Positions 32,342-41,355 of a DNA stretch of 64,000 nucleotides are shown here, one piece after another. This stretch comes from Streptomyces antimycoticus (GTDB lineage: Bacteria > Actinomycetota > Actinomycetes > Streptomycetales > Streptomycetaceae), in contig NZ_BJHV01000001.1 in the NCBI RefSeq assembly GCF_005405925.1, positions 2,728,001 to 2,792,000 on the forward strand. Reading direction: 5' to 3'. The first letter of the stretch is position 1; the number at the start of each line of letters is the position of its first letter. A model generated the notes under the pieces. It was not told the DNA's origin and searched no databases. It saw only the letters and a program-made list of their open reading frames with translations. A program made the translations under genes and the position numbers.

Positions 32342-33543
32342 TCAGCAGTCGCAGCCGCAGTCACAACCATCACAGCAGTCGCAGCTACAGCAGTCGCCGC
32401 AGTTGCTGCAGCAGTCACAACAGTCGCAGCAGTCACCGCACTTATGGCACAGGCCCTCGCGCGGCTGCCCGCTCCACGGGTCGTGGTACGGATCCCGGCA
32501 GCACACCTGGCAGGTGCAGCAGAGCCCGGTCCACACCAGGCAGCCCGCGAGCAGCCCCGGCGGCGCCCCGGCGGCTCCGGCGGGGCGCCGCCGGGGCCTC
32601 CCGGGGTGATCCACGGCGACTGCGGCGGCCCGTAGGAGGACTCCGGGGTGCCGGAGCCATGGCCGGGGTGGGCACAGCCGGTGGTGCCGAAGGTGCGGTC
32701 GACCGCCCGCTCCAGCTCATGGGCCAGCAGCACATGGGCGAGCCGGCCGGAGCCCTTGCTCGCGAATGCGGTGTCCTTGAGCGCCAGCCGTACCCCGTGC
32801 ACCGCGTCGTCGCACAGCCTGCGGACCTCGGCGAGGTCGGCTCCGGTGGCCGCGATCGGGTTCCAGGCACCGGTCTCGGCGTCCTGGGCCAGGTCCTCCA
32901 CGGCGTCCAGCAGATGCGCGAGCCGCCCGAAGAGCCGGCCCGCCTCCTCCAGCGGGGCCCGGTTGCCGGGCCGCCCGGCCAGGACGGCGGTGTGCCCGAA
33001 GGCCGCGGCGGTAGCGGTCTCGGTGGGCTCGGTGATGGTCAGCAGCGGGGTGCCGGGGCCCGCGTGGGACTCCAGCTCCGCCTGCCGGCCGACCGCGTCG
33101 AGCAGCAGGGCGGTGTCGAAGCCGAGCGCGGCGCCGCTGCGCTCTCCCGCCCGGTCCCACCGCCCGGCCACCCGGCGGGCGGCCGCGGCGACCGGCCGCC
33201 GGGCCAACGCCCCGTCGCCGTCCGCGACATGGTCCCGTACCTTCGCCGAGGCCAGCACCAGCGAGACGGTGGCCGCCAGCCGCGCCCCCTCGCCCTGGGC
33301 GACCGACGCCGTCCGCATCCCGCGCAGCGGACAGGGCCCGGCGGTGCGCCGCCAGCCGTCCGACCGTCCGGCCTGGGCCTCCACCAGCACCGATATCACC
33401 AGGCCGTCGTAATTGGTGGCGACGCGGGCGAACTGCCCGTGATCACCCCGCAACGCGAGGCACAGCCCGCACAAATGCGCCATCCACTCCGTGCGCAGGT
33501 TTTCCGACAGCCGATGCCGGCAAGGCCGGATAATGCCAAACAC
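32342..33543 (-). pseudogene. DUF5685-type protein with extreme cysteine-rich tail, frameshifted
   Basis: A protein of about 400 residues of unknown function. The N-terminus 'IIRPCRHRLSENLRTEWMAH' then LCGLCLALRG gives conserved cysteines, then an all-helical middle ('LLAHELERAVDRTFGTTGCA'). The N-terminal frame runs to 'GGAPPEPPGRRRG', after which it becomes Ala/Thr-rich noise; another frame resumes 'LLAGCLVWTGLCCTCQVCCR' and ends in a 35-residue tail with 18 cysteines, largely in CxxC, CC and DCC steps. The join is the C run 32555-32558; one more C restores the chain. I recall Streptomyces homologues with the same tail. The start may be GTG 33543 or GTG 33546. Metal binding is plausible but unproven. 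Confidence 0.75.
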
Positions 33544-33776
33544 CACGAACCCCGTTCACCCGTACGTCCCCGACGTCACCCGTCCGGCCGCGGCGGAGTC
33601 TACCCATCGCTCCGTCAGCCTCCATAAGCAGGTGGAACTCTGATATGGCGCCAGCCGTTGTGCACCAGTAACGTCACGAATCCCCTGTGCGGCCGCAATC
33701 CACGTGGCAGACCATCCGCATCATGGACGACCATAGAGGGGCGGACGGTACACACCATCAGGGAGAGGAGGCGTCT

Positions 33777-34208
33777 ATGGGATCGGTACGCAAGGCAAGT
33801 GCCTGGCTTGGCCTCGTCGACGACAGCGATGACGAGCGCTACTACGACGACGACTACGCCGAGGGGTCCGAGCCCGGCGACTCCTGGATGACCGACCCGC
33901 GGGCGCGGGCGGCCGACGAGACCTCGCAGGACCACGGCACCCGGATCGCCACGGTCACCCCGGACGGGTTCCGGGATGCCCGCGGCATCGGCGAGATGTT
34001 CCGGGAGGGCGTTCCGGTCATCGTCAACCTCACGACGATGGAGTCGGCCGACGCCAAGCGCGTGGTGGACTTCATGGCCGGGCTGATCTTCGGGCTGCGG
34101 GGCTCGATCGACCGGGTGGCCAACCGCGTCTTCCTCCTCACCCCCGCGGACTACCAGATCGTCAGCGGCCCGGCCGGCCACGCCACGGGCTTTTTCAACC
34201 AGAGCTAG
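33777..34208 (+). CDS. SepF-like cell-division protein (paralogue)
   Basis: A 143-residue SepF-family (DUF552) protein. The acidic N-terminal linker '[20 protein letters not shown]' is followed by the conserved core '[20 protein letters not shown]', '[20 protein letters not shown]' and '[20 protein letters not shown]'. SepF anchors and aligns FtsZ filaments; streptomycetes carry several copies. This one lies outside the dcw cluster and is the shorter SepF-like type (the S. coelicolor SCO1749 equivalent, from memory). The usual N-terminal amphipathic membrane helix is short ('[16 protein letters not shown]'). GGAGG stands about six bases before ATG 33777. It is divergent from the DUF5685 gene. 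Confidence 0.9.
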   Translation: MGSVRKASAWLGLVDDSDDERYYDDDYAEGSEPGDSWMTDPRARAADETSQDHGTRIATVTPDGFRDARGIGEMFREGVPVIVNLTTMESADAKRVVDFMAGLIFGLRGSIDRVANRVFLLTPADYQIVSGPAGHATGFFNQS

Positions 34209-34238
34209 GCCCGGACAGGGCCTGGCGCCCGGGGCCGC

Positions 34239-35426
34239 TCACCGGAAGGCGTCGATTCCGGTGAGCGCCTTGCCCAGCACCAGTTGATGCATTTCGACGG
34301 TGCCCTCATAGGTGAGCACGGACTCCAGATTCGTGGCGTGCCGCATCACCGGATACTCCAGCGAGACCCCGTTGGCGCCCAGAATCGTCCGGGACGTGCG
34401 GCAGATCTCGATCGCCTCGCGCACATTGTTCAGCTTGCCGAAACTGACCTGCTCCGGGCGGAGCCGTCCCGCCGCCATGCGCCGCCCCAGATGGTGGGCG
34501 AGCAGGATCCCCTTGTGGAGTTCCAGCGCCATATCGGCCAGCTTGGCCTGGGTGAGCTGGAAGCCCCCGATCGGCCGGCCGAACTGCTCGCGGTCGCGCG
34601 CGTAGTCCAGCGCCGCCTCGAAGGCGGAGCGGGCGGCCCCCATCGAGCCCCAGATGATGCCGTAGCGAGCGTGGCCCAGACAGCTCAGCGGCCCCCGCAA
34701 CCCGGTGACCTCGGGCAGGACCGCGTCGGCCGGCAGCCGCACCTCGTCCAGGACCAGCTCGCTGGTGACCGAGGCGCGCAGCGACCACTTGTGCTTGATG
34801 TCGGGGGCCGAGAAGCCGGGCGCGTCGGTGGGGACGATGAAGCCGCGGATGCCCTCGTCGGTGCGGGCCCACACCACCGCGACCCCGGCCACCGAGCCAT
34901 TGGTGATCCACATCTTGCGGCCGGTGAGCACCCAGTCCGAGCCGTCCCGCTTGGCGTAGGTGCGCATGCCCGCCGGGTCGGAGCCGTGGTCGGGCTCGGT
35001 CAGCCCGAAGCAGCCGATGACCTCGCCAGAGGCCATCCGGGGCAGCCACTGCTGCTTCTGCTCCTCGGAGCCGAAGCGGTGGATGGCGTACATGGACAAG
35101 GAGCCCTGCACCGACATCAGGGAGCGGATCCCGGAGTCGGCGGCCTCCAGCTCCAGACAGGCCAGGCCGTACTGGATCGGGCTCGCGCCCGCGCAGCCGT
35201 AGCCGGTGAGCGACATCCCGAGCGCGCCGAGGGAGCCGAGCTCCCGGGCCAGCTCCCGGATGCCGGGCACCTCGCCGCGCTCGAACCAGTCGGCGACATG
35301 CGGCAGCACACGGTCGGCGGCCCACTGCCGCATGGTGTCGCGGACCGCGAGGTCCTCGGGGTCGAGAAGATCGTCGAGCCCCAGCGGGTCACGCGGATCG
35401 AACGACGGCAGGGTGCCAGCGGACAT
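34239..35426 (-). CDS. gcdH: glutaryl-CoA dehydrogenase-type acyl-CoA dehydrogenase
   Basis: A 395-residue flavoprotein of the acyl-CoA dehydrogenase family. 'CFGLTEPDHGSDPAGMRTYA' is the FAD-binding signature and the catalytic base lies in 'LESVLTYEGTVEMHQLVLG'. 'ADSGIRSLMSVQGSL' resembles the glutaryl-CoA-specific segment containing the arginine that binds the distal carboxylate, so glutaryl-CoA oxidation/decarboxylation to crotonyl-CoA in lysine or tryptophan catabolism is likely. It is convergent with the sepF-like gene, 30 bp apart. Confidence 0.9.
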   Translation of the reverse strand: MSAGTLPSFDPRDPLGLDDLLDPEDLAVRDTMRQWAADRVLPHVADWFERGEVPGIRELARELGSLGALGMSLTGYGCAGASPIQYGLACLELEAADSGIRSLMSVQGSLSMYAIHRFGSEEQKQQWLPRMASGEVIGCFGLTEPDHGSDPAGMRTYAKRDGSDWVLTGRKMWITNGSVAGVAVVWARTDEGIRGFIVPTDAPGFSAPDIKHKWSLRASVTSELVLDEVRLPADAVLPEVTGLRGPLSCLGHARYGIIWGSMGAARSAFEAALDYARDREQFGRPIGGFQLTQAKLADMALELHKGILLAHHLGRRMAAGRLRPEQVSFGKLNNVREAIEICRTSRTILGANGVSLEYPVMRHATNLESVLTYEGTVEMHQLVLGKALTGIDAFR

Positions 35427-35696
35427 GGGTGGCGGCCTCCGGTGGATGCGGGTCCGGGTCGCCGGGCGGATACCGGTCGCCGGGGCGCGTCCTTCGCCCG
35501 GCGGCCGGGGTGATCAGCCCGGTCGATCCGACGCTACGGCCGGGTAACCCCTGACGTCCAGACCCGCACGCACCGCGCCACCAGGACACGGGCAGCACGC
35601 GGGCAGGCCCGGAGCCGGACTCGGGCAGGCCGCAGCGGGGCGCGGGCAGGGCTGGGGCTGGGGCTGGAGAGTCGCGCGGGACTCGGGCGGGGTCGG

Positions 35697-37364
35697 TCAG
35701 GACTCGGCGGCGACGGTGGCGCGGTCGCGCCGGGCCGGGGTGTCCGTACCGCCCTGTGCGCGCTGGTCGGGGCCCTGGGCGGGCTCCTCGTCGTCGGTGG
35801 CGCACTCCATGGCCTTGGGCAGCCGCAGGGCGGCGAGCGCGCCGACCAGCAGCAGACCGGCGCTGACCGCGAGCGTGACATGCAGACCGTGGACGAAGGC
35901 GCCGCGGGCGGCCGAGCGCAGGGCCTCTCCGGCGTGGCCGCCGAGCCGGTCGGAGACCTTGTACGCGGCGCCCAGCGACTGGCTCGCGTCGGAGCTGGCC
36001 GAGGCGGGGACGCCGGGCACCGCGGAGACGCCGGGCTTGTAGGCGGCGTTCATCACGCTGCCGAGGAGGGCTATGCCGATACCGGCGCCGAGCTGGTACG
36101 AGGTCTCGCCGATGGCGGCCGCGCCGCCCGCCGAACCGACCGACGCCTCGTTGAGCATCGACTCGTACGCGCTGAAGAGGGTGGTCTCCAGGCCGAAACC
36201 CAGGACGATGAAGCCGCCGACGAGCACGGCGGGCCGGTCGGACTGGCCCATGGCGGTGAGCGAGAGAACGGCGAGCGCGGTGAGCGCGAAGCCGATCGCG
36301 ACCATGACCCGCGGGCCGAGCCACTGGAGCATCCGGGAGCCCACGAGCCCGGCGGCCATGGCGGCGAAGGTGAGCGGCAGCAGCCGCAGACCCGTCTCGA
36401 GCGGGGTGAGCCCGAGCACGAGCTGGAGGTACTGGGCGGCTATGAGCTCCAGGCCGACGAGCGCCAGCAGGGCGAGCACGATACAGCCGACGGAGATCGA
36501 GAACGCGGGCCGGGCGAACAGCTTGAGGTCGACCAGCGGATGCGTACGGCGGCGCTGGCGGCGCACGAAGAGCACCAGCAGGACCACCCCGAACAGCAGC
36601 GGGACGGTGGTCACGGCGTCCAGCGGATCCGCGCCGCTGCCCATCCGCTTGACGCCGAAGACGACGCAGAACAGCCCGCACGCGGCCATGACCGCGCCCA
36701 GCACGTCCCAGGGCCCGTTCCGGTCGCCGGTGGACTCCGGCAGCAGCCAGCGGCCGACGGGCAGCGCCACGATCATCAGGGGCAGGTTGACCAGGAAGAC
36801 CGAGCCCCACCAGAAGTTCTCCACCAGGAAGCCGCCGAGCAGCGGACCGACCGCCGCGCCCACGGCGGCGACCGCGCTCCAGACGCCGATGGCCAGCGCC
36901 CGCTCCCGGCGGTCCGGGAAGACCTGGCGCAGGATCGACAGCGTCGCGGGCATGATCATCGCGCCGCCGACGCCCAGCAGGGCGCGGGCCACGATGAGGA
37001 TCTGGGGGGAGGGAGCGAAGGCGGCGAGCGCGGAGGCGGCGCCGAAGAGCCCGTAGCCGAGCAGCAGGACGCGTCGTCTGCCGACACGGTCGCCGAGGGT
37101 GCCGAAGAGGATCAGCAGCGAGGCGCAGACCAGTGGGTAGATGTCCACGATCCACAGCAGTTCCATCGCGCCGGGGCGCAGATCCTCGGTCACGGCGGGG
37201 ACCGCGACATGCAGCACGGTCGCGTCCACGGCGACAAGCAGCAGGCTGACGCAGAGCACGAGGAGTACGACCCAGCGGTTCGCCCCGCCGCCCGCCTCGG
37301 TGCCGCGCCATTGCCGGGGAACGCCCGCCGTCCGCCGAGTGCGGGCCGTGGTCGTCCCGGACAT
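35697..37364 (-). CDS. DHA2-family (14-TMS) MFS drug exporter
   Basis: A 555-residue proton antiporter of the EmrB/QacA class. Motif A in 'LFGTLGDRVGRRRVLLLGYG', motif C-like 'AVAAVGAAVGPLLGGFLVEN', and a first helix 'VLLVLCVSLLLVAVDATVLH' with the D1 motif (VDxTVxxVAxP) are characteristic. Fourteen helices can be traced; the C-terminal tail of ~40 residues is acidic and cytoplasmic. ATG 37364 has GGGAGG seven bases upstream. There is no adjacent TetR regulator. It is too far from the siderophore operon, and too clearly a QacA-type drug pump, to be assigned as its exporter. Confidence 0.93.
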   Translation of the reverse strand: MSGTTTARTRRTAGVPRQWRGTEAGGGANRWVVLLVLCVSLLLVAVDATVLHVAVPAVTEDLRPGAMELLWIVDIYPLVCASLLILFGTLGDRVGRRRVLLLGYGLFGAASALAAFAPSPQILIVARALLGVGGAMIMPATLSILRQVFPDRRERALAIGVWSAVAAVGAAVGPLLGGFLVENFWWGSVFLVNLPLMIVALPVGRWLLPESTGDRNGPWDVLGAVMAACGLFCVVFGVKRMGSGADPLDAVTTVPLLFGVVLLVLFVRRQRRRTHPLVDLKLFARPAFSISVGCIVLALLALVGLELIAAQYLQLVLGLTPLETGLRLLPLTFAAMAAGLVGSRMLQWLGPRVMVAIGFALTALAVLSLTAMGQSDRPAVLVGGFIVLGFGLETTLFSAYESMLNEASVGSAGGAAAIGETSYQLGAGIGIALLGSVMNAAYKPGVSAVPGVPASASSDASQSLGAAYKVSDRLGGHAGEALRSAARGAFVHGLHVTLAVSAGLLLVGALAALRLPKAMECATDDEEPAQGPDQRAQGGTDTPARRDRATVAAES

Positions 37365-37632
37365 GTACGCACCTCCCTGGGTCTTGCGCTCGCGGTCCGC
37401 CGCGGAGGGGCGGTACGTCACGTCATAGGGACGTCCGGGTGACCCCGGTGGCGAAGGCGCGAGTGAGAGGTCAGGGTACGCGAGTCCCCGCGCGGGCCGT
37501 GTGCCGCAGGTCATGTTGGAAGCACACCGCGGAGGGTTACGGAGGCGTACGTTCCGGACTTCCCCTTTTGTCCCCCGTCCCTCTGCCGTCCCTCCTGTGG
37601 CCCCCCGGCGGCCGTCTCGCGTTCGTCCTCCG

Positions 37633-37675
37633 TTGTCCACAGCCCCCACAGCCCCTCCACCGGGGGTTGTCCACA
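37633..37675 (+). promoter_or_regulatory. two perfect DnaA boxes upstream of membrane mannosyltransferase gene
   Basis: TTGTCCACA, the preferred Streptomyces DnaA box, occurs at 37633-37641 and again at 37667-37675 in the same orientation, 34 bp apart. They lie in a C-rich segment of the 353-bp gap (37365-37717) between divergent genes, 40-85 bp before the start of the plus-strand gene. No AT-rich unwinding element is present, so this is not oriC; titration of DnaA or transcriptional control is possible. Confidence 0.7.
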
Positions 37676-37704
37676 ACCCCCCGCGGGCGGTCCTGGCCAT
37701 CCCT

Positions 37705-37720
37705 GATAATCGTCGCCGTG
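37705..37720 (+). promoter_or_regulatory. leaderless promoter: GATAAT -10 then GTG
   Basis: GATAAT (37705-37710) is followed by seven bases and GTG 37718. There is no ribosome-binding site. The arrangement fits a leaderless transcript and fixes the start of the next gene. Confidence 0.65.
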
Positions 37721-38905
37721 ACTGATCTCGCCCAGGCCGGCACCGCGCCGCTCAGCGACGACGGCCGACCGGGCCGCGCCGCTCGGGCCGCGCTGCGCCG
37801 GGCCGCTCCAGCGTTGCTCGCCTACGCGGGGACGCGCCTGCTCGGGCTCGTGGTTCTCGCGATCTGGGGCGCCTTCGCGGACAAGAGCCCGCACCAGCTC
37901 CTCTCGGCGCGCTGGGATTCGCTGTGGTACACCCGCATCGCCGAGGAGGGGTACGGCTACACGGTCCATCTGCCCGACGGAGCGGTCCACTCCAACCTGG
38001 CGTTCTTCCCCCTGCTCCCCGCGCTGGAGCGAGTGATATCGGCCATAGCCCCGCTGGACGCGGCCGACGCCGGTCTGCTGGTGAGCTGGGTCACGTCCCT
38101 GTTCGCCGCCTGGGGGATCTTCGCGATCGGCGATCTGCTGTACGGACGGCGGGTGGGCCTCACGCTGGCCGTGCTGTGGGGCGTGCTGCCGGTCGGGATC
38201 GTCCAGTCGATGGCGTACTCGGAGTCGCTCTTCACGGCGCTGGCCGCCTGGGGGGTCTACGCGGCGCTCACCCGGCGGTGGCTGTGGGCGGGGCTGCTCG
38301 CGGCGCTGGCGGGGCTGACCCGGCCGGTGGGGGCGGCGGTGGTCGCGGCGCTCTGGGTGGCGGCCGCGGTGGAGCTCCTGCCCGAAGGGCGCCGGCGCCA
38401 GGCGTGGCGCACCCATCGGGGCCTGCTCGCCGGCGTCGTGCTGGCACCGCTGGGCTGGCTGGGCTATGTGGCGTGGGTCGCCGTCCGAACCGGCAGCGTC
38501 ACCGGCTACTTCGACGTCCAGAACGGCTGGGGGAACGGCTTCGACGGCGGCCTGGCCTTCGCGGGCTTCATCGGAGGGCTGCTCATCAAGCCGCCCTTCG
38601 TGGGCGGGCTCGGGCTGCTGCTCGGCGTCGGGGCGCTGATCTGGCTCGCGATCCGCTGTGTGCGGCAGCGCCAGCCGCTGCCGCTGCTGGCCTACGGCGG
38701 GGCGGTGCTCGTCCTGGCGCTGGCCGCGAAGGGCTACTTCGGCTCGAAACCCCGGCTGCTGATACCGGCCTTCCCGCTGCTGCTGCCGATCGCCGTCGCC
38801 CTGGCCCGGCTGCGCCCGGTCCGCACCGCGCTGGTCCTGGGGTCGGCCGGGCTCGCCTCGGCGGTGTACGGGGCCTTCTGGCTGCATGGCTCCGGACCGC
38901 CATGA
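37718..38905 (+). CDS. PIG-V-like polytopic membrane mannosyltransferase
   Basis: A 395-residue integral membrane protein with about ten hydrophobic helices. Near the N-terminus 'LLSARWDSLWYTRIAEEGYG' matches the RWDxxWYxxIAxxGY signature of PIG-V/GPI-mannosyltransferase-2-like proteins, which use polyprenol-phosphate mannose. In actinomycetes such enzymes act in cell-envelope glycan assembly; the acceptor here is unknown. The C-terminal 'KGYFGSKPRLLIPAFPLLLP' is also family-typical. The start GTG 37718 rests on the leaderless promoter; upstream sequence in frame is the DnaA-box region, not protein-like. Confidence 0.82.
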   Translation: MTDLAQAGTAPLSDDGRPGRAARAALRRAAPALLAYAGTRLLGLVVLAIWGAFADKSPHQLLSARWDSLWYTRIAEEGYGYTVHLPDGAVHSNLAFFPLLPALERVISAIAPLDAADAGLLVSWVTSLFAAWGIFAIGDLLYGRRVGLTLAVLWGVLPVGIVQSMAYSESLFTALAAWGVYAALTRRWLWAGLLAALAGLTRPVGAAVVAALWVAAAVELLPEGRRRQAWRTHRGLLAGVVLAPLGWLGYVAWVAVRTGSVTGYFDVQNGWGNGFDGGLAFAGFIGGLLIKPPFVGGLGLLLGVGALIWLAIRCVRQRQPLPLLAYGGAVLVLALAAKGYFGSKPRLLIPAFPLLLPIAVALARLRPVRTALVLGSAGLASAVYGAFWLHGSGPP

Positions 38906-39209
38906 TCCGGCCACCCCTTCCGACCGGGCCGGACCCCGCGGACGATCACCCCCGACCGCCCCGCGACGCCTGGGGAAACTTCCGGGAACGGCCCGGCTAA
39001 TAAGCGATAAACACGCCCTGTAAGAATTCCATAAAGTCCCTGAGACACGCCCATTGGAAGACCGGGAGCAGAAAAGTTCCCGGAGCTCACGCATTCCTTG
39101 GAAAGGGCGCGGCCAAAAGCCGTGGACGAGACGCACTCCACATCACATCGTCATCACAAAGCGACCTGATCGACTGAACCCGCCTGTCACGCAATGTAAC
39201 GTCGATTAG
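38906..39209. other. 304-bp intergenic region with a leaderless promoter at its end
   Basis: This is one of the more AT-rich stretches of the window (39000-39205). TAACGT at 39197-39202 followed by seven bases and GTG 39210 matches the TANNNT -10 of a leaderless transcript for the PAP2 gene. No terminator hairpin of note and no small gene were identified. Confidence 0.55.
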
Positions 39210-40244
39210 GTGCGTACCGAAGACAAGCTCCCCGCGTCCGAGGAGCGAAGGCCCGATCTCGCGCGACCGCGCATGACCCGAACACGCTTCTGGCTGCTCG
39301 GGACCACGCTGGCGGTCTACGCGGCGACCGTGATCGGCGTGCTCACCACCTCATGGCTGGTGAAGCTCGACTGGCAGATCATGCTCTTCCGGCCCTACAA
39401 GCAGTGGCCCGAGTTCCACACCTTCCTGGACTACTTCGTGGTCATGGGCCAGCGCGGACCCACCGCGGTGGCCGTCGCCGCCTGGCTGGGATGGTGCTGC
39501 TACCGGCAGCGGACCCTGCGCCCGCTGCTGGCGCTGGGCACCTCCCTGCTGCTGCTGAACGCCACCGTGGGCGCGGTGAAGATCGGCTTCGGCCGGCTCG
39601 GTCCGCACTACGCGACCACCGTCGGCTCCAATGAGATGTGGGGCACCGGCGATATATTTCCTTCGGGTCACACCGCGAACGCCGTGGTCACCTGGGGGAT
39701 TCTGGCCTATCTGGCGACCACCCCCGTCGCGCGCCGGGTCGCCTCGCTGATCGCCGCGGGCTTCGCCTTCGGGGTCGGCATGACCACCGTCTACCTCGGC
39801 ACCCACTGGCTGAGCGATGTGGTGCTGGGCTGGGCCGCCGGAGTGCTGGTGCTGCTGGCGCTGCCGTGGCTGGAGCCGGCCATGGCCCGCGCCGAGGTGC
39901 TGCTGCTGACCCTGTGGCGCCGGATGCGCGAGGGCTGGGCGCCCGCGCCGGTGCCGTCCGGCCGGACGGTCACAGGGACCCCGCTGGCCACCCCGCGCGC
40001 CGCCCGCGACGACGAGCTGCCCGCCCGCGAGCCGGTGGCCGTGATCCGGCCCGGCGTCGCCACCGGCCGTGGCCCCGACACGCGGCCCCACCACCCGGTC
40101 CGCCAGCACACGGTGCGCTCCGAGCGCACCCCGGTCACCCCGGTCGGCAGCCGCCGGCCGCCGCACGCCGACCGGGTGGCACGCGCCACGACGCCCTTCG
40201 GCCCGTCCGGCGCCTCCCGCGGCCGGACCGCCGCCGGAGGCTGA
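39210..40244 (+). CDS. PAP2-family membrane phosphatase
   Basis: A 344-residue PAP2 phosphatase with about six membrane helices in the first ~235 residues. The active-site motifs are 'KIGFGRLGP' (domain 1), 'IFPSGHTANAV' (domain 2, PSGH) and 'TTVYLGTHWLSDVVLGW' (domain 3, GTHWxSD). Likely substrates are undecaprenyl pyrophosphate or phosphatidic acid at the outer face of the membrane. The C-terminal ~100 residues are a Pro/Arg/Thr-rich cytoplasmic or external tail without known domain. The preceding gene encodes a polyprenol-sugar-dependent mannosyltransferase, so a shared lipid-carrier theme is possible, although each gene has its own promoter. Confidence 0.88.
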   Translation: MRTEDKLPASEERRPDLARPRMTRTRFWLLGTTLAVYAATVIGVLTTSWLVKLDWQIMLFRPYKQWPEFHTFLDYFVVMGQRGPTAVAVAAWLGWCCYRQRTLRPLLALGTSLLLLNATVGAVKIGFGRLGPHYATTVGSNEMWGTGDIFPSGHTANAVVTWGILAYLATTPVARRVASLIAAGFAFGVGMTTVYLGTHWLSDVVLGWAAGVLVLLALPWLEPAMARAEVLLLTLWRRMREGWAPAPVPSGRTVTGTPLATPRAARDDELPAREPVAVIRPGVATGRGPDTRPHHPVRQHTVRSERTPVTPVGSRRPPHADRVARATTPFGPSGASRGRTAAGG

Positions 40245-40304
40245 GCCACCCACCACGCCGCGGGCGGTACGCACCCCCTCCCCCGCGCCGACCGGCCACA
40301 CCAC

Positions 40305-40338
40305 GGCCCCGGACGCTCCGACGAGAGCGTCCGGGGCC
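40305..40338. terminator. bidirectional hairpin between PAP2 and I78 genes
   Basis: GGCCCCGGACGCT (40305-40317) pairs perfectly with AGCGTCCGGGGCC (40326-40338) around an 8-nt loop, between convergent genes. Confidence 0.85.
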
Positions 40339-40401
40339 CTGGTCGTGTCCGCGCCCGGCGCACCGGCCCACCGGCCCGGATCCGGCCCGGATCCGGCCCG
40401 G

Positions 40402-40617
40402 TCAGCCGCGCCAGCAGCGCTTCACGGTGCCGTCGTCCACCTCGAAGTCGATCCGCCCGCGCAGGTATTCCATCGTGATGATCGCGCCCGGCGGAAGCGT
40501 CCGTACGGTGCTCCAGCCGCGTGCGCGCGCCCTCTCCTCGGCGGTCCGGGCATCGAGGCCCACATAGCTGTCGAGGTCGTCGTCGGGTTCGGCCGGATGG
40601 TTCGGTACAGGTCCCAT
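40402..40617 (-). CDS. I78-family peptidase inhibitor-like small protein
   Basis: A 71-residue protein resembling the I78 (PF11720) inhibitor family: 'YVGLDARTAEERARARGWST' then 'VRTLPPGAIITMEYLRGRID' and 'FEVDDGTVKRCWRG'. The AxxRARxxGW...VR...PG...T.xy...R...xVDxxGxVxRxxCG pattern is complete. There is no signal peptide, so any target would be cytoplasmic, or the role may differ from inhibition. ATG 40617 is the only sensible start. It is a single-gene unit. Confidence 0.8.
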   Translation of the reverse strand: MGPVPNHPAEPDDDLDSYVGLDARTAEERARARGWSTVRTLPPGAIITMEYLRGRIDFEVDDGTVKRCWRG

Positions 40618-41007
40618 GACGCCACCGTAGGTCGCTCCCTACGCGGGGCAAACCCAGAGTGGCGAAGGACTGCCACTGCCTCATACCTCTCACGGCCGCC
40701 ATTCGTCACACTTGTGTCACAGAAAACACGCCCGGGTTTGTTGGCGACTTCATCACTCTTCCGGGGCTTGTGTTGACCCCTCGAAGATGATTGCGAGTTT
40801 TCGTCGATATCCCGCGCCAAACGACCGGCTCGGGTATGGGTGGCGGGAGACCGCCGAGATCTTTCGAGCAATTCGCACAGCGGCCGGAAAAGCGCTACCC
40901 GGACCCCTCCGGAGCGCACAATTCCACCACAAATCGCCGGGACCTCGGGGCCGAACGTCGAGGTTTACGCCCACCGGGACGCGGTACCCGCCGCCACCGG
41001 AGCCAAC
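40618..41007. other. 390-bp upstream region of the gas-vesicle cluster
   Basis: No coding sequence was recognised. GGGTAT at 40832-40837, 171 nt before gvpO, resembles the -10 of Streptomyces SigB-type stress promoters, but no matching -35 stands at the right distance, so it is only a hint. The region also carries the promoter of the divergent I78 gene. Confidence 0.5.
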
Positions 41008-41310
41008 ATGACTGACAGATCAGATGAAAACCCCGAGAAGACGGCGGCCGGCGGTCCGAGCCCGCTGGCACTCCTGCGTGCCGCCCGTGAACAGCTCGTC
41101 GAGCTGACGGGCCTGTACCCCGAGTCCCTCCCCCGTCTGGAGCGGACCGACGAGGGGTGGCTGCTGGAGGCCGAGGTGGTGGAGCTGGCCCGGGTGCCGG
41201 AGACGATGAGCCTGATGGCCCTGTACGAGGTGACTCTCGACCCGGACGGCCTGCTCACCGGATACCGCCGCCTCCGCCGCTACGAGCGCGGCCGGAGCGA
41301 CCGCCGCTGA
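41008..41310 (+). CDS. gvpO: gas vesicle protein GvpO
   Basis: A 100-residue GvpO-family protein: 'LALLRAAREQLVELTGLYPE' and 'GWLLEAEVVELARVPETMSL', 'MALYEVTLDPDGLLTGYRRL RRYERG' in sequence are family-typical. It heads the cluster as in other streptomycetes. GvpO is needed for or regulates vesicle formation in haloarchaea; its role in actinobacteria is not settled. GGAG stands six bases before ATG 41008. Confidence 0.9.
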   Translation: MTDRSDENPEKTAAGGPSPLALLRAAREQLVELTGLYPESLPRLERTDEGWLLEAEVVELARVPETMSLMALYEVTLDPDGLLTGYRRLRRYERGRSDRR

Positions 41311-41355
41311 CGGCGGCGAACCGGACGCCCACCGACACGAGAGGAAACACCCGAC

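Noticed and set aside
35697..37364. DHA2 pump as the missing siderophore exporter (pvsC)
   Set aside because: It lies about 30 kb from the siderophore operon, has no iron box that I can see and carries QacA/EmrB drug-pump signatures.
37633..37675. Chromosomal replication origin
   Set aside because: Only two DnaA boxes, no AT-rich element, and no dnaA, dnaN or rpmH nearby.
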